This document shows, one piece after another, positions 1 to 7,519 of a stretch of 64,000 nt of DNA. The notes beneath the pieces are model-generated. The model searched no databases and was not told where the DNA came from. It worked only from the letters and a program-made list of their open reading frames with translations. Made by a program: the position numbers and the translations under genes. Source of the stretch: JBBSEX01 sp038239345 (lineage in GTDB: Bacteria > Acidobacteriota > Terriglobia > Bryobacterales > Bryobacteraceae); NCBI GenBank assembly GCA_038239345.1, contig JBBSEX010000017.1, positions 61,641 through 125,640 on the forward strand. Reading direction: 5' to 3'. Position 1 is the first letter of the stretch. Each line of letters begins with the position of its first letter.

Positions 1-2
1 GC

Positions 3-365
3 AAAACGCTAACCGAAGAAGCCACCCTTGCCCGGGCCGACCAGGATGGCAAGCCGTTGACCGCTTATCAACAATACGCCTGTGAGAAGTTCGGCGCCGA
101 TTGCCGGCTGGCGTTAGCTATTCAGCGAGCGGAGAATCCCCAAGGCCGTTGTGAGGTTTACCATTACAACAATAATGGAACGCTGGATTGGGGTTATTTC
201 CAAATAAATACGATACATTTAAAACGCGACGATCTCTATCTGCGGGATTTACTGGATTGCCGGGCGAACATCGATTTCGCTTGTCAGCTGTATCGGGAGC
301 ATAGCGGATTCACGCCCTGGAGCACGTTCAATAGCGGCGCTTACAAAAAATTTCTTAAACAGTAA
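3..365 (+). CDS. Lysozyme-like (lytic transglycosylase-type) protein, 5' partial
   Basis: The frame is open from the first bases, so the gene very probably begins before the window and only about 120 C-terminal residues are seen; an internal TTG at 57 would give 102 residues but has no supporting ribosome site. The visible part resembles the lysozyme/SLT fold: a helix ending in a putative catalytic Glu (RAENPQ, residue 26 from the TTG), then the WGYFQIN segment typical of lytic transglycosylases (G-x-x-Q-I-N), and a C-terminal helix with a FNSGAY motif. Such enzymes cleave the glycan strands of peptidoglycan. No export signal can be judged because the N-terminus is missing. It converges with larE, overlapping its 3' end by 11 bp. 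It could be a phage-derived endolysin or a cellular enzyme; the window cannot decide. Confidence 0.7.
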   Translation, partial: KTLTEEATLARADQDGKPLTAYQQYACEKFGADCRLALAIQRAENPQGRCEVYHYNNNGTLDWGYFQINTIHLKRDDLYLRDLLDCRANIDFACQLYREHSGFTPWSTFNSGAYKKFLKQ

Positions 366-1206
366 GAACCGAATTCAGCGAGCCTTGGCGGTAACCTTCC
401 AGGTCAATCGTGATGTAGTGGAACCCCAGCGGCTTAAAGATCGCCGTGAAAGCCTGCGCCATCTCCAGCGTCAGCGCTTTGTGCAGTTCATCCTTCGCGA
501 TTTCGATGCGCACCAATTCACCATGAAAGCGCACACGGAACTGACGGAATCCCAGGGCGCGAATTTCTTCTTCACCCTTTTCCACTGTCTTCACGTTCTG
601 AATTGTAACCGGCGTCCCATAAGGAATGCGTGAACTCAGGCAGGCCGACGCGGGTCGATCCCAGATGGCTAGTCCCGCTTGCCGGGCGAGCTCGCGAATC
701 TCGGCCTTGCTTAGACCGGCTTCCACCAGCGGCGCTTGTACTTCGTGCATTTTAGCCGCTTTTTGTCCCGGCCGATAATCGCCCAGGTCATCCGTATTAA
801 CGCCATAGACAATGCTTTCAAAGCGCCGCTCCTTGGCGAAGGCCTCCAGCCGTACAAATAACTCATCCTTGCAGTGGAAGCAGCGATTCTTATCGTTCTT
901 GACGTAATCGGGATTATCGAATTCGTACGTTTGAATGTATTCGTGGCGAAAACCGGCATCGCGAGCGAACTGTTCCGCGTCACGCTTATGGGAATCGGGA
1001 ATGGAGGCGGAATCGGCCGTAATCGCGACGGCATGGTCGCCTAAAACCTGATGCGCGGCCCACGCCAGATAAGCGGAATCCGTGCCACCGGAGTAAGCGA
1101 CGATCACCCGCCGCAGGTCCCGCAGAATGGAAAAAAGACGATCTTCTTTCGATCGGAGAACGGCGGGATCCAGCTTCACGCCGGCCAGGGAAACAAGGGT
1201 CGCCAT
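355..1206 (-). CDS. larE: LarE-type ATP-dependent sulfur transferase (PP-loop)
   Basis: LarE converts the adenylylated pyridinium-dicarboxylate precursor into its thiocarboxylate for the nickel-pincer cofactor of lactate racemase-like enzymes. The PP-loop reads SGGTDS at residues 39-44 (usually SGGVDS), and the C-terminal motif WDRPASACLSSRIPYG carries Cys189, at the place of the sacrificial Cys of the Lactobacillus enzyme. A second cysteine pair, Cys109 and Cys112 (RCFHCK), is also present; LarE proteins with three such cysteines are known to hold a [4Fe-4S] cluster instead of sacrificing their own sulfur. Length (283 residues) is normal. No larA, larB or larC lies in the window. A TATACT hexamer ends 7 nt before the ATG, so the mRNA is probably leaderless. 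Confidence 0.9.
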   Translation of the reverse strand: MATLVSLAGVKLDPAVLRSKEDRLFSILRDLRRVIVAYSGGTDSAYLAWAAHQVLGDHAVAITADSASIPDSHKRDAEQFARDAGFRHEYIQTYEFDNPDYVKNDKNRCFHCKDELFVRLEAFAKERRFESIVYGVNTDDLGDYRPGQKAAKMHEVQAPLVEAGLSKAEIRELARQAGLAIWDRPASACLSSRIPYGTPVTIQNVKTVEKGEEEIRALGFRQFRVRFHGELVRIEIAKDELHKALTLEMAQAFTAIFKPLGFHYITIDLEGYRQGSLNSVLTV

Positions 1207-1213
1207 AACCGAT

Positions 1214-1219
1214 AGTATA
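1214..1219 (-). promoter_or_regulatory. -10 element of larE
   Basis: TATACT on the minus strand, separated from the larE ATG by 7 nt, which would put transcription start at or next to the start codon. No convincing -35 hexamer is seen at 16-18 bp. The same arrangement recurs at many genes here. Confidence 0.5.
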
Positions 1220-1232
1220 GCGGCTGCCCGCC

Positions 1233-2711
1233 CTAGACTCGCGATCGTGAAACGGCCGAGCGCCAGCCTTCGTAGAGTCTCTCACGGCGGATCGGATGCA
1301 TCGCCGGTTCGAAGGTTCGTTCGGCCCGCCAGAATTGCTCCAGTTCAGCGGCATCCTTGTAAACACCGGTGGCAAGACCGGCAAGATACGCCGCGCCCAG
1401 CGCCGTGGTTTCGATATCCATCGGGCGCACGATCGGCACGCCGAGAATGTCGGCTTGAAATTGCATCAAAAAATTGTTCGCGGTTGCGCCGCCGTCAACC
1501 CGCAATTCTTTTAGGGGAGCCCCGCCGTCGGCCTGCATGGCTTCCACCAGTTCTCGAGTCTGATAGGCGATGCCTTCCAGAGCAGCCCGAACAATACGGG
1601 CCCGGTCTGTTCCCTGAGTCAAACCGCTAATTACTCCGCGCGCCGAGGCGTCCCAGTGCGGTGCGCCAAGCCCCACAAACGCCGGTACGAAATACACGCC
1701 CCCGGTATCGGGCACCGAAGCAGCCAACTCCTCCGATTCCGCCGCCGTCTTGATCAGCCCCATTTTGTCGCGCAACCACTGCACCGCCGCACCCGCGATG
1801 AACACGCTGCCTTCAATCGCGTATTGCGGATGGGAATCCATTGAAGCGGCTCGCGTGGATAGTAAACGGTGCGTCGAAACGGGCTGTTTGTCGCCGGTGT
1901 GCAAGAGCGCGAAGCATCCCGTGCCGTAAGTATTCTTTGATAAGCCCGGCCGGAAACAAGCCTGGCCGAACAGCGCCGCCTGTTGATCGCCGGCGATCCC
2001 GGCAATTGGAATTTCGGCTCCCAGATGCTTCGGTAGCGCCACACCGCAAATAGAACTCGATGGAACGATGCGCGGCATCATCGAAGAAGGAATTTCGAAG
2101 ATCGACAGAAGCTCGTTGTCCCATTCGCCCGTCGCCAAATTCATTAGCATCGTGCGCGAAGCATTCGAAGGATCGGTGACGTGTACCGCGCCGTCCGTCA
2201 GATTCCAAATGAGCCAGGTGTCGACATTGCCAAAGACCAGTTCTCCATCGCGCGCCTTGGACTTGGCGTCGGCGACGTTTTCCAAAATCCAATTAATTTT
2301 GCTCGCTGAAAAATACGCATCGATGATCAAGCCGGTACGCTGGGTAATCATGGATGCATGGCGCGACATGGCCAGATCGGCACAAAAATCGGCGGTGCGG
2401 CGGCATTGCCAGACGATCGCCGGACCAACAGGTTTACCCGTCTTGCGGTCCCACACCACCGTAGTCTCGCGTTGATTCGCGATGCCGATCCCCGCTATCT
2501 TTCCGGGATTGATTCCGCTTGTGGCGAGAACATGTTTCGCGGCCTCAAGCTGCGCCGTCCAAATCGCCAACGCATCCTGCTCCACCCAACTCGGCTTGGG
2601 AAAATTGCAAGCAATGGGCGTCGATTGCATCGCGACGCGAATGCCGCGCTCATCGTAGAGCGCCGCGCGAGCACTGGTGGTTCCTTCGTCGAGAGCTAAA
2701 AGGTGAGGCAC
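1233..2711 (-). CDS. glpK: Glycerol kinase
   Basis: Phosphorylates glycerol to sn-glycerol 3-phosphate with ATP in the cytoplasm. It is a full-length FGGY kinase of 492 residues with the family landmarks: N-terminal ALDEGTTSARA phosphate loop (residues 6-16), the glycerol-binding Arg81-Glu82 in NQRETT, Trp101, Tyr133, and the catalytic Asp242 in IAGDQQAALFG. The phosphorylated-His loop of the PTS-regulated Firmicutes enzymes is not evident. The start is GTG; a TATAAT hexamer ends 6 nt upstream. It is divergent from the gene at 2733, and the two start codons are only 21 bp apart. No glycerol facilitator or glpD is adjacent, so regulation by glycerol cannot be inferred from context. Confidence 0.95.
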   Translation of the reverse strand: MPHLLALDEGTTSARAALYDERGIRVAMQSTPIACNFPKPSWVEQDALAIWTAQLEAAKHVLATSGINPGKIAGIGIANQRETTVVWDRKTGKPVGPAIVWQCRRTADFCADLAMSRHASMITQRTGLIIDAYFSASKINWILENVADAKSKARDGELVFGNVDTWLIWNLTDGAVHVTDPSNASRTMLMNLATGEWDNELLSIFEIPSSMMPRIVPSSSICGVALPKHLGAEIPIAGIAGDQQAALFGQACFRPGLSKNTYGTGCFALLHTGDKQPVSTHRLLSTRAASMDSHPQYAIEGSVFIAGAAVQWLRDKMGLIKTAAESEELAASVPDTGGVYFVPAFVGLGAPHWDASARGVISGLTQGTDRARIVRAALEGIAYQTRELVEAMQADGGAPLKELRVDGGATANNFLMQFQADILGVPIVRPMDIETTALGAAYLAGLATGVYKDAAELEQFWRAERTFEPAMHPIRRERLYEGWRSAVSRSRV

Positions 2712-2717
2712 TCAGGC

Positions 2718-2725
2718 ATTATAAT
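2718..2725. promoter_or_regulatory. Palindromic -10 element shared by two divergent genes
   Basis: The octamer ATTATAAT reads TATAAT on both strands. On the minus strand (2723-2718) it lies 6 nt before the glpK GTG; on the plus strand (2720-2725) it lies 7 nt before the ATG at 2733. One symmetrical element could therefore drive two divergent, leaderless transcripts. Confidence 0.55.
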
Positions 2726-2732
2726 GATTCAT

Positions 2733-3167
2733 ATGTTCTTTCGCAGGGAAAAGCAGAAAGTAGTGACCTTCGGCGACCGCATCGCGAACCTGGAAAAATT
2801 GGGCTTCGCCACGCAATCTGAAAACGCCGGAAGCGTCCGAGTTCTGCGTCATGGCTGCGGGGCCACTATTTCGGATACCGCCAAGGATAAGCCGAGTGTG
2901 GGAAAAGCTGGACTGGCTATCGGGAAGGAAATTGGAATTCTGGTGGACGGCGGCTATCAGAAATTCTTTCTAACGCCAAGCGGCGTGAAGGAACCCGCGC
3001 TCGCACCCCAGCTAAAGGCGCTGCATGCGTTTGAAGAAGATCTGCGCGAAGGCCTGGGCTTAACCAGCCTGTATAACGAATCGCTGGGCACGACGTTCAG
3101 CGAGCATCTATACGATCGCGTGCAGGATCGCGACCGCGGTGTTCCGCATCGCCCGTGGGAAAAATAA
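2733..3167 (+). CDS. Conserved hypothetical protein
   Basis: I do not recognise a family for this 144-residue cytoplasmic protein. It is rich in charged residues, has no signal peptide or membrane segment, and contains two cysteine-poor alpha/beta halves: residues 1-70 (including VRVLRHGCGATISDT) and a more acidic C-terminal half with a helix around LKALHAFEEDLREGL. Start codons exist at 2703 (GTG), 2724 and 2733 (ATG). The last is preferred because a TATAAT at 2720-2725 ends 7 nt before it, matching the leaderless pattern of neighbours, and the two upstream candidates would lie in the promoter. It is divergent from glpK and co-directional with the parvulin gene 28 bp downstream. Confidence 0.6.
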   Translation: MFFRREKQKVVTFGDRIANLEKLGFATQSENAGSVRVLRHGCGATISDTAKDKPSVGKAGLAIGKEIGILVDGGYQKFFLTPSGVKEPALAPQLKALHAFEEDLREGLGLTSLYNESLGTTFSEHLYDRVQDRDRGVPHRPWEK

Positions 3168-3195
3168 GTTCGCTTAAAGTTCGATAACACCAATC

Positions 3196-4155
3196 ATGAA
3201 ACTCTTGAAAACTGTTGCTATATTTCTGCCCTTGGCGGCGCTATGCGCGCAAACGGCCAAGCCCCCGGTAACCAAGCCAGCCACCCCCGCCCCGTCGGCA
3301 ACGACGCCAGCCGCTAAACCGCCCACCCCCGCGGCGAAGCCTGCCGCCGCCCCTGCCGGAGATCCGGTGGTGCTCACGATTGGCGCGGAGAAAATCACGA
3401 AATCGCAGTACGAGACATTTCTTGCGGGCTTCCCCGAACGCACTCGCGCGGAGGCGATGGGGCCCAGCAAGAAGCGTTTCGCCGAACAATATGCCGACGT
3501 AAAAGCGCTCTCACTGGAGGCCCGCAAGCGGGGTCTGGATCAATCGCCGGATGTGAAGGCGAAGATTCAGTTTCAGACTGAGAACGTTCTGGCCGGCGCT
3601 CTGTATGAAAAGCTGATGGCCGAGATCCATCCTGACGACGCGGCGTTGCACGCCTATTACGACAAACACAAAGCGGAAAATGAGGAATTGAAAGCCCGGC
3701 ATATCCTAGTTGCCTTCAAGGGCGGCGGTGTTCCGGCAAAGGAAGGACAGAAGGAACTGACGGATGAGGAAGCTCTGGCCAAGGCCCAGGCTTTGCGCAA
3801 GCGAATTGTAGGTGGCGAGGATTTCGCGGTTGTCGCCAAGGCCGAATCGTCCGATACAGGATCGGGCGCCAATGGCGGCGATTTGGGAACTTTCGGTCAT
3901 GGACGCATGGTGCCCCCATTCGAAGAAGCGGCCTTCAAACTTCCAGTAGGCGAAGTGAGTGAGCCCGTGAAGAGCATGTTCGGCTATCACATCATCCAGG
4001 TGCAGGAAAAGAAATCGAAGACCTTCGAAGAAGAGAAGACGAAGATCGAACAGGCGCTGAAGCCAGAGATGGCGCGCCAAGTGGTTGACAACATCCGCAA
4101 GCAGACAGGCGTGCTGTTTAACGACGATTATTTTGGTAAGCCGGAAGTGAAATAG
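3196..4155 (+). CDS. Exported parvulin-type peptidyl-prolyl isomerase (PpiC/SurA-like)
   Basis: A periplasmic chaperone that isomerises X-Pro bonds of exported proteins. Residues 1-19 form a signal peptide (MKLLK followed by a hydrophobic stretch ending LCAQ). Residues 20-55 are an almost pure Ala/Pro/Lys/Thr linker. Residues 56-155 are a helical SurA-like N-domain, and residues 166-272 a rotamase (parvulin) domain with the ARHILV opening, SSDTGSGANGGDLG loop and FGYHIIQV closing strand. A C-terminal helix follows. Length (319) fits single-parvulin SurA/PrsA homologues. No lipobox cysteine follows the signal, so it is probably soluble. Its 3' end overlaps the convergent glycosyltransferase gene by 28 bp. 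Confidence 0.9.
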   Translation: MKLLKTVAIFLPLAALCAQTAKPPVTKPATPAPSATTPAAKPPTPAAKPAAAPAGDPVVLTIGAEKITKSQYETFLAGFPERTRAEAMGPSKKRFAEQYADVKALSLEARKRGLDQSPDVKAKIQFQTENVLAGALYEKLMAEIHPDDAALHAYYDKHKAENEELKARHILVAFKGGGVPAKEGQKELTDEEALAKAQALRKRIVGGEDFAVVAKAESSDTGSGANGGDLGTFGHGRMVPPFEEAAFKLPVGEVSEPVKSMFGYHIIQVQEKKSKTFEEEKTKIEQALKPEMARQVVDNIRKQTGVLFNDDYFGKPEVK

Positions 4156-5912
4156 CGATCTCCGCAGCCTAGACAGACGACCGCGCACGGCGCTGGGGCG
4201 CCAGCCGCAGCAAATTTCGACGATGGGTTATTCACTCGGACATGCAGGAAGTGGGCTTGCGGATTCCGCTGGCGAACTAGCGCGATCAATGGATATTCCA
4301 CCTGGAATTTGTTGGTATCGATGCCGATGTTTGAGCACCCGCTGGCTCCGGCGGCTGCTGCTGCGGCCTCAATTTCAGGCCGGTTGTCGAACTGTTTGAG
4401 GTCGGCGAAATATTGATCATTTCGACCCGCGCGGAAAATATTATTTGGTCCCCGGAGCGGCCGCACCCAATTTTCCAGGAGCGGCAATCGGGCATTGCTC
4501 ATTAGGAATAGACAGACCAGAATCTGCATCGCCTCCCAGCGAACGCGTTCCAACGCCACTCCGGCCACAGGCGATGACAAAACCAGAAGCGGCAGGAACA
4601 TCCGGGCCATGAAGGGCTGCCATTTCAGAAATGCGCAGAACAAAACGAAGCCAATTACTAAACCGCCGGCATAGAGCAGTATGGGCGATCTTGGCCTTGC
4701 GATAAGCAGACCGGCAAGGCTCAGCATTAGCAACAAGAGTTGCCAGCGTGCCGGCGCGTTGGCTTCGTGATTGGCATTGCGCGGCGGTTGAAAGTGCTCC
4801 CAGGTCCACGTGGTTGCTGGATCGTTGGGGTCGATGCCGATGATTCGATGCGCCGCTAATACCGTCCGATAGACCCCCTGATTCCAGCGATCGGCCGGCG
4901 AGCCCAGCTGCTCTGACGTGTTACGCAAAATATTGGAGAGGGTCTGGCGAAAGCCAAACCGATCGTTAGCCCAGCGAAAGCGGCCATCGGCCTGAGCCGA
5001 ATCGTAGCCCAGCGGCGAGCCGCTCAATTCATAATTTCGCCAAAATTGCGGACCGTTCAAGATAATTACAGCAATCGCGCAGGCTACCGCGAGACGAACC
5101 CGCCGTTGCCCCTGCAAGAAAATTACGAAGAGAAGTCCGGGTGCGAAGAGGTATGCCGTAGCCTTCGTCATCAGAGCCAATCCCAGTGCAATGGCGCCCA
5201 GTTCTGGCTCAGCTTTTTGGGTGAAATAGACGAAGCAGACCAGAAACGCCGCCATCAGATAATCGTTTTTGGCTCCCGTGGATTGCAGGATGCCGATGGG
5301 AATTGTCGCGCAGAAAAGTGCTGCGATCGCCTGCCCTCGCGCAGCCGCTCCGAAATTTTCGGCAATCAAAGAAACGCCGACAATCGAAACGACGCTACCC
5401 AGCCACTGGCCTAGATTCGCGAATTGATCGCCGGCCAGCAGGTAGCCGTGCAACATCAAATATTCCGCCGTGGGCTGCAAGCTAATCTGATTCAGATAAG
5501 AAGTGGGAAAGAACGAAACGTTGCGTTGTTGCGCCCAATAAATCACGCGAGGCAAGTGATAGGCCATTGCATCGGCGCTATTCGGAGGGCTTCGGAGCGC
5601 GATGATGGCCGTTACTATAACGACGAGAGCGACTGCTCCCCAGATCAGCCAATCAATGGGGCGGCGACGATAGCCCGGCCACCGTAGCACATGTCTTCGC
5701 CGGTAAACCACGCCGGCCGCCGCGATAGACACGAGACACCATAAAACAAAGATGGCGATATTTGTAAGTGCCGAGAATGCACTCAGTAACTCAGTGGATA
5801 TACCGACAATAACAGCGAATAAAACGAAGCCGCGTTGCAAGGCATCACGCCAACTCCCGCGATAATTTCCGGCGGCCAGCAGCACAAACGCAAGCGCCGG
5901 CGCCCCGATCAT
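4128..5912 (-). CDS. GT-C-type membrane glycosyltransferase (ArnT/PMT-like)
   Basis: A polytopic membrane protein of 594 residues with about 10-12 hydrophobic segments in the first 430 residues and a soluble C-terminal tail of about 120. The first large outside loop has an acidic motif, ADAMAYHLPRVIYW, at the position of the catalytic Asp of lipid-linked GT-C enzymes (ArnT, PMT), followed by an aromatic-rich loop. Enzymes of this fold move sugars from polyprenyl-phosphate donors onto lipids, glycans or proteins on the outer face of the membrane; donor and acceptor are unknown. The start is the ATG at 5912, which overlaps the TGA of the preceding gene as ATGA and implies translational coupling. 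A further upstream start (5948) would lie inside that gene. Confidence 0.75.
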   Translation of the reverse strand: MIGAPALAFVLLAAGNYRGSWRDALQRGFVLFAVIVGISTELLSAFSALTNIAIFVLWCLVSIAAAGVVYRRRHVLRWPGYRRRPIDWLIWGAVALVVIVTAIIALRSPPNSADAMAYHLPRVIYWAQQRNVSFFPTSYLNQISLQPTAEYLMLHGYLLAGDQFANLGQWLGSVVSIVGVSLIAENFGAAARGQAIAALFCATIPIGILQSTGAKNDYLMAAFLVCFVYFTQKAEPELGAIALGLALMTKATAYLFAPGLLFVIFLQGQRRVRLAVACAIAVIILNGPQFWRNYELSGSPLGYDSAQADGRFRWANDRFGFRQTLSNILRNTSEQLGSPADRWNQGVYRTVLAAHRIIGIDPNDPATTWTWEHFQPPRNANHEANAPARWQLLLLMLSLAGLLIARPRSPILLYAGGLVIGFVLFCAFLKWQPFMARMFLPLLVLSSPVAGVALERVRWEAMQILVCLFLMSNARLPLLENWVRPLRGPNNIFRAGRNDQYFADLKQFDNRPEIEAAAAAAGASGCSNIGIDTNKFQVEYPLIALVRQRNPQAHFLHVRVNNPSSKFAAAGAPAPCAVVCLGCGDRYFTSGLPK

Positions 5913-6265
5913 GCGAAGCGCAAAGTCTTCGGCGCCACCAGGCGCCACGCTTCCCGAATATGAATCACCAAGTCTTCATCGCCAATCGCATCCAGATCAA
6001 TACCGACCCAGCCCCTTACCCCCACATAAGCCGGCCTGAAATAGGTCCGCGAATCGGACTGGATCAGCGAGGCTTGCAATCCTTCGGCGGCAGGAATCAA
6101 GACCGCGACGTGCCCGTCAGCATGGTGATTATTGGAGAACATGGCGAATACTTTCTTGCGGACGAAAAACGTGGGTTCGCCGTGCGAAAGCCTTTCGGTT
6201 GTCTCCGGCATAGCGGAGCAAATTCTCCGTAATCGCCGCAGATGATCGCCGCTATCGGACATCAT
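5909..6265 (-). CDS. MmcQ/YjbR family protein
   Basis: A small (118 residue) cytoplasmic protein of the MmcQ/YjbR family, which has a double-wing CyaY-like fold and is often called DNA-binding although its role is not established. Family hallmarks are the LSHGEPTFFVRKKVFAMF segment (residues 26-43) and the C-terminal IREAWRLVAPK helix. Two tandem ATG codons (6265, 6262) start the protein; a later ATG at codon 19 has a better Shine-Dalgarno (ACGGAGAA) but would remove the conserved first helix. The start lies only 7 nt after the 3' CCA of tRNA-Leu, and the gene is coupled by ATGA to the glycosyltransferase. Confidence 0.8.
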   Translation of the reverse strand: MMSDSGDHLRRLRRICSAMPETTERLSHGEPTFFVRKKVFAMFSNNHHADGHVAVLIPAAEGLQASLIQSDSRTYFRPAYVGVRGWVGIDLDAIGDEDLVIHIREAWRLVAPKTLRFA

Positions 6266-6272
6266 GGATAGT

Positions 6273-6357
6273 TGGTGCGAACGGAGAGACTTGAACTCTC
6301 ATGGATTGCTCCGCTAGATCCTAAGTCTAGTGCGTCTGCCAATTTCGCCACGTTCGC
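6273..6357 (-). tRNA. tRNA-Leu (anticodon UAG)
   Basis: An 85-nt class II tRNA on the minus strand with a full cloverleaf: acceptor GCGAACG/CGTTCGC, a D-arm with GCG/CGC, anticodon stem CTAGA/TCTAG around loop CTTAGGA (anticodon TAG, positions 34-36), a long variable arm, T stem GAGAG/CTCTC with loop TTCAAGT, discriminator A and an encoded CCA. It lies 28 nt after the TIGR03790 stop codon and 7 nt before the MmcQ start, all on the same strand. A TATCAT hexamer at 6383-6378 could be its own -10. Confidence 0.96.
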
Positions 6358-6385
6358 CGGGTGGTGTTCCGAGATTTATGATAGC

Positions 6386-7480
6386 TTACTTCGACGCCGC
6401 CAGTGCGCACAGCGGGTCGCCTATAACGATGTTCTGCCAACTGAGCGCGGGGATTCCAAGGTAGTAACTCTCCGCCAGATTCCGGCCCTTGAAGTACGCT
6501 GGCAGCACGTAGTCCGGGCGCGGCGTGAACTGTAGATAGGGCTCGTCGACATGGCCCGATGCACCGCTAGCCCCTTCATGAATATAATCGCTGGTCATCG
6601 TTTGGGGCGACCCGAAGAAGTACGTCGCCTTGTCCGCCCAGGTACCGATATTCCATTTGGCAGGCGGACGAGTGAATGTCCGGCCGTTCGTGGAAACGTA
6701 TTCCGTCATGATCGCCCCCGGCAGCCATTGAAAGCCCAGCATACGGCGATGCCTATTCTTATCGTTCGAGCCCCAGGCGGCGTAGCCGATCACATCTTTC
6801 AGATCGTAGAGAACGGTTGTCGATTCGTCCAGAATCACCCGGTCTTTCGGTATGGAAATGGCGGCCGTGCGGAGCCAATCATTTCCCGTGTTGTCATCGC
6901 TCGAAGATAAATCCAGTACAAACTTTCCTCGATTTTCCGCGAGCAATGCGCGATCGATAATCTTGCGTACATCGGCGAAGTCGTAACCGGCAAGGCGCGT
7001 CACCAGATAAATCGGAAAGTCCGGATGTTTGAACGGCTTGGATCGCATCGTGAAAAACGGATTTCGAATCGGACCCAGCAAGCGATGTTTAGTCCCATGA
7101 ATGTCTCCATAGAGCAGTGTGAGTTCGGAATCGACGGAGGCTTGATCGCCGCCCATGCCGTCCGACCCCGTGATTCGCAACGGTACTCCAGCGGTGGTCA
7201 CGATATATAAAACACTCTCGGTGAGCGACCGCGATTGCAGGCAGGCCGTAATGGGGGCAACAATTTTTTTGTCGTAGATGTCGCGATCGACAAGCTCGGC
7301 GGAATCCACTTTGATGTGGCAAACATTTCCCGCTGGGATGGCGCGGCGTCCGCTGTAATAGTCGCCAATGGTACGTGAGATAGAGGATGAATCGTTGACG
7401 ACGACGAGTACATTTTCCGGTTTCTGCGCGTGAAGATGAACGGCAGCGACTAGCAGGAAGAGAGCGGAGGCGGGCTTCAT
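6386..7480 (-). CDS. Exported TIGR03790-like protein
   Basis: A 364-residue exported protein resembling the TIGR03790 family, known mainly from Solibacter-type acidobacteria, Planctomycetes and related phyla; its function is unknown. Residues 1-19 are a signal peptide (MKPASALFLLVAAVHLHAQ). The mature protein begins with the family motif PENVLVVVNDSSS, followed by a YYSGRRAIPAGNVC segment and later an ITGSDGMGGDQASVDSEL stretch that resembles metal- or ligand-binding loops. The C-terminus ends with the typical IPALSWQNIVIGDPLCA motif. The ATG at 7480 lies directly behind the terminator of the upstream gene, so it probably has its own short promoter region. tRNA-Leu follows 28 nt downstream. 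Confidence 0.8.
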   Translation of the reverse strand: MKPASALFLLVAAVHLHAQKPENVLVVVNDSSSISRTIGDYYSGRRAIPAGNVCHIKVDSAELVDRDIYDKKIVAPITACLQSRSLTESVLYIVTTAGVPLRITGSDGMGGDQASVDSELTLLYGDIHGTKHRLLGPIRNPFFTMRSKPFKHPDFPIYLVTRLAGYDFADVRKIIDRALLAENRGKFVLDLSSSDDNTGNDWLRTAAISIPKDRVILDESTTVLYDLKDVIGYAAWGSNDKNRHRRMLGFQWLPGAIMTEYVSTNGRTFTRPPAKWNIGTWADKATYFFGSPQTMTSDYIHEGASGASGHVDEPYLQFTPRPDYVLPAYFKGRNLAESYYLGIPALSWQNIVIGDPLCALAASK

Positions 7481-7484
7481 GAAT

Positions 7485-7515
7485 AAAGGAGCCGACTGTT
7501 GTAGCCGGCTCCTTT
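7485..7515 (-). terminator. Rho-independent terminator of the CXXCH/TIGR03437 gene
   Basis: A 10-bp perfect stem, AAAGGAGCCG (7485-7494) against CGGCTCCTTT (7506-7515), with an 11-nt loop. On the minus strand the descending arm ends in CTCCTTTATT, starting 5 nt after the stop codon of the gene ending at 7520. The stem carries A/T tracts on both sides. Confidence 0.75.
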
Positions 7516-7519
7516 TAGT

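Noticed and set aside
1..365. Prophage remnant at the left edge
   Set aside because: Only one lysozyme-like fragment is visible; no capsid, integrase or other phage genes follow.
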